Shown here piece after piece: positions 59,223 through 64,000 of a stretch of 64,000 bases of DNA. Made by a program: the position numbers and the translations under genes. The DNA is from Arthrobotrys musiformis. Taxonomy: Eukaryota > Ascomycota > Orbiliomycetes > Orbiliales > Orbiliaceae. The DNA lies in the NCBI GenBank assembly GCA_036971715.1, contig JAVHJL010000007.1:1612001-1676000 (forward strand). The letters are read 5' to 3'. Position 1 is the stretch's first letter. Every line of letters starts with the position of its first letter. The notes under the pieces are model-generated. The model did not search any database. It saw only the letters and a list, made by a program, of their open reading frames with translations, and was not told where the DNA came from.

Positions 59223-59642
59223 CTATTTAATTGGCCGGGGTTTATTATGTCGCGGTCTTAAGTTGTACCCGTGGGTACTTGGCTTCGAGACCCCCCCTTG
59301 ATTTTCCCTCGCTACTTTTCGGGTGGTCGGTTTTTTCTTTGGTACTTCAGGAGATTTGAATTTTCGGGGTCTCGCCGGCTCGACCTCTTGTCGTGTAGAT
59401 TCTGAGCGTTTCTGCTCTTTTAGCGCCATTTCTTCCTCCGCTCTGAAATCCTCAAAGTGATGTGGGGGGATTCTTATCGCTTGTATATTCTTTATGGCGT
59501 TCTTTCGAGATTTTTGCTGTTCAGTGTCGGATACATCGTGCTGTACATAAGGCAACAATCCCTCCGATACTGTGTCTACATCTAATGGTGTCGAGAATTG
59601 AAAACCTTCGGCAGAACAGGGATCAGCGGGTGTACCGGCCAT
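59223..59642 (-). CDS. Small basic orphan protein, 139 aa
   Basis: Single exon from ATG 59642 (MAGTPADPCSAEGF), same strand and directly upstream of the FHA-pseudokinase gene. The N-terminal half is acidic to neutral. The C-terminal half is Lys/Pro/Arg-rich (SPEVPKKKPTTRKVAREN) and ends HGYNLRPRHNKPRPIK, resembling the tail of the neighbouring pseudokinase. Perhaps a partner protein or a duplicated tail fragment. No known domain. Confidence 0.6.
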   Translation of the reverse strand: MAGTPADPCSAEGFQFSTPLDVDTVSEGLLPYVQHDVSDTEQQKSRKNAIKNIQAIRIPPHHFEDFRAEEEMALKEQKRSESTRQEVEPARPRKFKSPEVPKKKPTTRKVARENQGGVSKPSTHGYNLRPRHNKPRPIK

Positions 59643-60557
59643 TGTAATAGCAATTGTTGGATCGAAAGCTCAACTAATATCGATGTGTCTTCCGGCTGGA
59701 AATTTTGTTTGAGCTAAATAGGCTTTCGGTCAGTTTTTATCAATGAAAAGGTCGGTGTTTTGTTGTATGTTTCTATGAGTGAGGTGATGATCGGGGATGA
59801 TGGTTGGGAAGGCGATTCTCATTCCTGGACGGTTGTTTGGGCTAATGGCCACAAAGGAAACACTTGGTCTCGCAGGGTAACGCTCCCAAAACGGATACTT
59901 GGTGGTACAAAGTACATTTATCGGCCGAGTTGTTGCTACGCTAACGTGATTTGGATTTGCAACACGCCAACACCCTACCTACACCCTCGCCGGAAGATCG
60001 TCCCTGCCATGGTCCTGGGTGCATCACCCCAAACGCTTTAATCGAAAGGCTAACAATACCCATCAGCGCTCGTCCTCCCGATTTCAGTCGAAGTTACTGA
60101 GCTTCTGAGCTCGGCCAAAGACATATCTCCGCCGTCAATAGAACATTGGCTGGCCCACGGCGCGCAAGCTTAAGGCTGTAATATGAGATTCGACGTCATG
60201 GCCTCGTTGGCAATATTATTTAGTAGGACGAAGAGACTAAACGATTAAATGTACATATTTAGAGCTGTATATTTTTATAAGCAGCCCGATACATGTCGAC
60301 AATGGTACAGGTGATCTACTGAGCGCTAATAGCTACACTAACACTCCCTAGTCGTTCCCGCCCCCAACCCCGTAGTTCTAGGTCCTTAGGGCTAGTACGC
60401 AACTCCTTCCACGCCAACAAAAAATGAGAACAGGAAGAGGGTGGGAAGAAAGTGAACTCCACCAGCCAGCGGGTACACCAATTTATATGAGCATCTCCCC
60501 GCGAGTCTAAGCCGCTATTCGTGCGCGTGTTTGACCCTAAAGCAGGTTCGGGGGAAA
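59643..60557. other. Spacer, nothing recognised
   Basis: Short frames only. Confidence 0.45.
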
Positions 60558-61293
60558 CTAAATCTGGAGCATTTGGCAATTGGGCCTGGGGTAGACTGTA
60601 GCCGTGTTTAGTATCTCCAGTGTGTAAGAGGCAGATACCCCGATCGCGGGAATAATTCCGAGGAACGAGCACCGATAGTATCCAGCAGCATCGACACCGC
60701 GGTGTAGCACCAACCCACTCTTTCCGAGATTGCTATTATCTGTAACGGCTATCTCAAGTAAGAATTTCGCCATCGCTAATCTAGATTCTTGTGAATGCTA
60801 TCCGACCAAAGTTGTTAGTGCCGGTCTCAACGATACATATATGCTTACTCCGTGATCAAACGTAAGGTTAGAGTTGCAAGAAATATATCGAACACACCTT
60901 CAGGGGCAAGGCTTCGGCCCTATCAACAGTGATCGTAAGTAATAAAGGAAATAATGCACTGTTAATAACCACATTTAGCGGCTGCAAGAAGGTGTAACAT
61001 CCCGAGGATGATTGCTTGGATGAGAGGGAGGTTTCCATCCAGCCACCCGAAACCGACTCATCCCGCTCGTACTGATCTCTGGCGCTGGAATCTTGCGAGA
61101 ACGAGGGGCCCTCTAAGTTTTGTAGCGTGGTAAAGCGGCTTTCAAGGCATAAGTAGAGTATTGTTGAGGATCCAAGTCCATATTTGGGGCCAGAGCATTC
61201 CCGTATGCCTTCAGGTGCCCACAAATTTGTGTACTGAACGGCATGGGAATCCAAGCTTTGGGACATTATGAGTACGTTGTTTGGGCTCGCCAT
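60558..61293 (-). CDS. Orphan protein, 211 aa, two exons
   Basis: Exons 61293-60898 and 60797-60558; the intron GTGTGT...GATAG (100 bp) has branch-like CACTAACAAC, phase 0. Start MASPNNVLIMSQSLD. A moderately hydrophobic stretch (VVINSALFPLLLTITV) precedes the junction and another (RCSFLGIIPAIGVSAS) lies in exon 2, so membrane association is possible. No family recognised. Confidence 0.5.
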
Positions 61294-61770
61294 TTGGATG
61301 AATTGCCCTTGCCTCCGGGGTATTCGAAAAGACGCTTTATCGGTATCGAGCGAATATAGAAGATTAGGCTTTGGTATACCGTTGTCAGTTAGTCCCTCCT
61401 TTGTTTAGAAAGCCATTATAGTGGAATGAGAGATAACCTTGCCGAAGAAGGGACTGGGGCTATTCTTTGTCGCCAGAGTTTTACTACCGATGTCGAAATT
61501 CTCAGTTGAATCAAGAAACGCAGGATAGCTTTTGCACATTTATATACTTAAGGACTTTGGAATTTCAGTCGAAGGGATGAATATTGTGGGTGGCAGCCTC
61601 TTCGCTACAACCTGCGCAATGGAAGGAGCCTTACATGAAATAAAGGATGGGGTACATGAATGAGATTACTAAAGAAATATATTAACATCCAATCTCGGAA
61701 AGAGCACCTTTTCATCAGAGTACACTGTTTGGGTGGGCGCCATGGGCGCCGCCTATCGTTTTTGGTGGCC
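61294..61770. other. Spacer, nothing recognised
   Basis: Lies between two minus-strand genes; only shadow frames. Confidence 0.45.
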
Positions 61771-62550
61771 TCAGTCGACTTGGTCATATGCGTACCCCTC
61801 AATACCCTGCACCCAGGAAAGCCATTCCGGATCTTGACTTGCGATTGGCTGGACAGAAAAAAAAAGACCCTCAAACCAGTAACCCCCTCCTTCATGCTGC
61901 GGCCCTTGTTGTAAATGTTCCCCGGACTGAAGCAACTGGTCAGTTGACAAATCTGCTCCAGACGGAAAGGACCTAGGCCTATGGCACTGGCTGTCCATAA
62001 CCGTTACCTCTAGGTTCCAATCACTTAGGTACACTGAGTATTCCGGGTATTGTTGCATTCCTCCTACTGACATAGGAAATAGTTCTGAGACCATTTGCAT
62101 TGCTTCAACAGCAGTCAGGGTTACGTTGTAGCAGCCCCAGTGCTGCTCGTGGATAGTATCCAATGACCACAAGTAAGATTTGGTCGTATTGAAATTTTGA
62201 TATCCGTCGTCAGTAAATGGAAGTGAGGGTTTGTCGACGTTAGTAACCTGGTTGCCTGTTTCTACGGGAGTGATAGCTGGGGAATAGGTGGTTTCTGAGC
62301 CCTGCGTAAGCATGAATTGATTGATGAATGAGTGTTCGTTGGCAGTCTCCGGAGATATCTCGGCTTGTGTGTCCAAGGCGTCGAAGCCGACGACCTCTCC
62401 TAAAGCGGCGGCCCGGGTGGTGATGGAATCCGTCCCCGTGGTGTGTTCTATTTTAACCCTCTTGTGCTTCGGCGAACTAGAACAATAGAAGTCATCGGTC
62501 CGCCCCCTTTTAAGTGTCGAAGGATGATTCGAAAATAGTCCCATTCTCAT
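61771..62550 (-). CDS. Orphan protein, 259 aa
   Basis: Single exon from ATG 62550 (MRMGLFSNHPSTLKRGR). The N-terminus is basic with a bipartite-like nuclear signal (KRGRTDDF and SPKHKRVKIE), followed by an acidic, Ser/Thr-rich region. The C-terminal half looks folded and aromatic (YLWSLDTIHEQHWGCYNV, YWFEGLFFSV, EWLSWVQGIEGYAYD). A nuclear protein is plausible. No family recognised. Confidence 0.6.
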   Translation of the reverse strand: MRMGLFSNHPSTLKRGRTDDFYCSSSPKHKRVKIEHTTGTDSITTRAAALGEVVGFDALDTQAEISPETANEHSFINQFMLTQGSETTYSPAITPVETGNQVTNVDKPSLPFTDDGYQNFNTTKSYLWSLDTIHEQHWGCYNVTLTAVEAMQMVSELFPMSVGGMQQYPEYSVYLSDWNLEVTVMDSQCHRPRSFPSGADLSTDQLLQSGEHLQQGPQHEGGGYWFEGLFFSVQPIASQDPEWLSWVQGIEGYAYDQVD

Positions 62551-64000
62551 AAGGCGTACTATAAGGATAAGTCGGAATCGCAGGTTAAACGAGCATTCGC
62601 TTTCAACTCGCTAACGTTTTGATACGAGATATGAACAAAAACCAAAATATCAAATACGAATGTTCGAGTTCGGACTTCGAGTAATTTGTGTAGAATTCAT
62701 CCAAACAGCGCGGTGCCTTCGAAGAATACATATACCTTGGGCCGGCCAGCGGTGGCGGACCAAAACGGACTTTAATACTCTTCACCTCGCGCTACTTTTG
62801 CGGAGCTGTGGTTGTCAACAACTTCATCGTGCATATATATCAAAACGCGAACGCGAAAGTGAAGGCTTGAACGTTTTAGTACATTCGCGGATTTTCAGCG
62901 CAACTTATGCCACGCCCTAATGCCTCCCAGCCTCAACTTTGGCATAAATAGAAAAGTGTACTATCAGGGGCAATTTTGCTTTGGAGAGGGGAAGAGTCTC
63001 GTAGAATGGATTTATGAAAACTCGTATCCATCGTCAGGCGATAAATTGCACGGTATCACGATATCACACATATACCGATTCTGGGTAGCATAGGTTGCCG
63101 ATTATGTTAATAGTTTGAACGTGAGTAAAATTTAGGAAAATCAAACAAGCTATGTATCTCAGGACTCAGCAGGGGGTATGAGAACGCAGCAGCCGAATCT
63201 AGTATGGGAATCCAACCGAATCTACCAGTATATTGGACCTTTAGTGTGAGTGAAACCTAGTAGGCTCTAGTAGTATTCAGTGAAATCTAGTAGGGTCTAG
63301 TAGGGTCTAGTAGGACTGAGCAGTATCTCCTAGTATCCAGTAGTATCTAGTAGGACGTAGAGGAAATCGGTGTGCATGTGGTTGGCCAGCCGAGTCTAGG
63401 TCTGGCCAAAGTACCATTGCATATGTATTTCAATTTACTCAGATGTTCATTCAGTGAGCCCGGGACTCCTAGGCATCGGCGTATGGTGAAAATTATTTCG
63501 AATCTTTCTCATAGCTACTAGTATCCGGTCTCGTTCCCAGCCTCACGAAAGTGTTGAACTAGTATCCGCCAAAGATGATTTGGGACCACAAACACGATAT
63601 TTTCTTTGGTTGTTCGAAGCCTTTGTATATTGCGGGGTTACTTCTCAACCGACACAAATTGGAACAAACAGAAAATTCTTAGCGTACAAAAGAAGTTTTG
63701 AAACAGGGAGAGTTGGGGGGTCGAGGAGACCCTGAAAATCGAAAAGTGGCATAGCCTTTGGAATTGCCTGAGATGATACGGGCCATTCGGCGGCTTCCGT
63801 AATTTGTGACAATGAGCGGTATTCATCGGCCCTATTGGTGGAGCATGGGGTACGCACATTTCTGAAATTTATTGCATATTATTACCCTGTTGGCTGCTAG
63901 CTGTTGGATTATGGTCATGCGGTGCTCTCGCCTCGGGATCAAAGGTAGTTAGAGATGCGACTTCTCGGCTGCTCCTTGATCGTCAGTTAGAATTGCTTTT
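62551..64000. other. Spacer to the window edge
   Basis: Contains the decamer array at 63250-63360 and a perfect motif copy at 63528. Minus-strand frames at 63638-63859 have no support. A TTGGCTGCTAGCTGTTGGATTATG stretch near 63890 resembles one near 3258. Confidence 0.4.
63250..63360. repeat. Decamer array, TAGNATCTAG type
   Basis: About 11 consecutive 10-bp units in register (TGAAACCTAG, TAGGCTCTAG, TAGTATTCAG, TAGGGTCTAG twice, TAGTATCTAG, TAGGACGTAG). Related to the units at 23241 and 36751. A motif copy follows 168 bp downstream. Confidence 0.9.

Overview
The window looks like nuclear DNA of a filamentous ascomycete (Pezizomycotina). The evidence is short GT-AG introns (about 50-110 bp, two longer) with CTAAC/CTGAC-type branch sites, a DUF3435 tyrosine recombinase, an NLR built from an alpha/beta hydrolase, NB-ARC and kinesin-light-chain-type TPRs, and an F-box-like 2EXR-type gene. 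It is an accessory, gene-poor region. About two dozen genes are scattered among long AT-rich spacers, most have no family I recognise, and there are several short repeat families. I see no housekeeping gene, rRNA or CRISPR array.

Left part (1-13.5 kb): a tRNA-Asp-like sequence with a ruined acceptor stem; an apparently intact eight-exon NLR gene on the minus strand (4.2-9.2 kb) with 12 near-identical 42-residue TPR units and a 15-bp minisatellite in its N-terminal part; a decayed copy of the gene found again at 25.8 kb; two tandem repeat arrays; and a secreted cysteine-rich protein gene.

Middle (13.5-31 kb): a zinc-finger-like gene, several small orphan genes and a 2EXR/F-box-like gene. The first copy of a small paralogous family ('TGxW') lies at 20.2 kb; further copies are at 37.3 and 46.9 kb, all with a phase-0 intron at the same place.

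At 31.4-33.8 kb is a complete four-exon DUF3435 recombinase of 707 residues with the catalytic R, H-x-x-R, H and Y in order. This is the family of 'captain' recombinases that move Starship giant transposons. It points rightward, so any Starship would be expected to extend right from about 31 kb. I could not define its ends.

Right part (34-62.6 kb): small orphan genes, two neighbouring coiled-coil membrane proteins, a zinc-finger-like protein, a predicted FHA-pseudokinase and its small basic neighbour, and two more orphans.

A 14-bp DNA motif (GCTGGGWACGAGAC) occurs at least 12 times on both strands, in spacers and inside exons in different reading frames. Arrays with an exact 10-bp period and a shared ATCTAGTAGG-like unit occur at 23.2, 36.8 and 63.3 kb, plus an unrelated decamer array at 14.4 kb. 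Three of the four arrays lie within about 175 bp of a copy of the 14-bp motif. Exon joins were made by eye from GT-AG sites and reading frame; none has been tested against transcripts.
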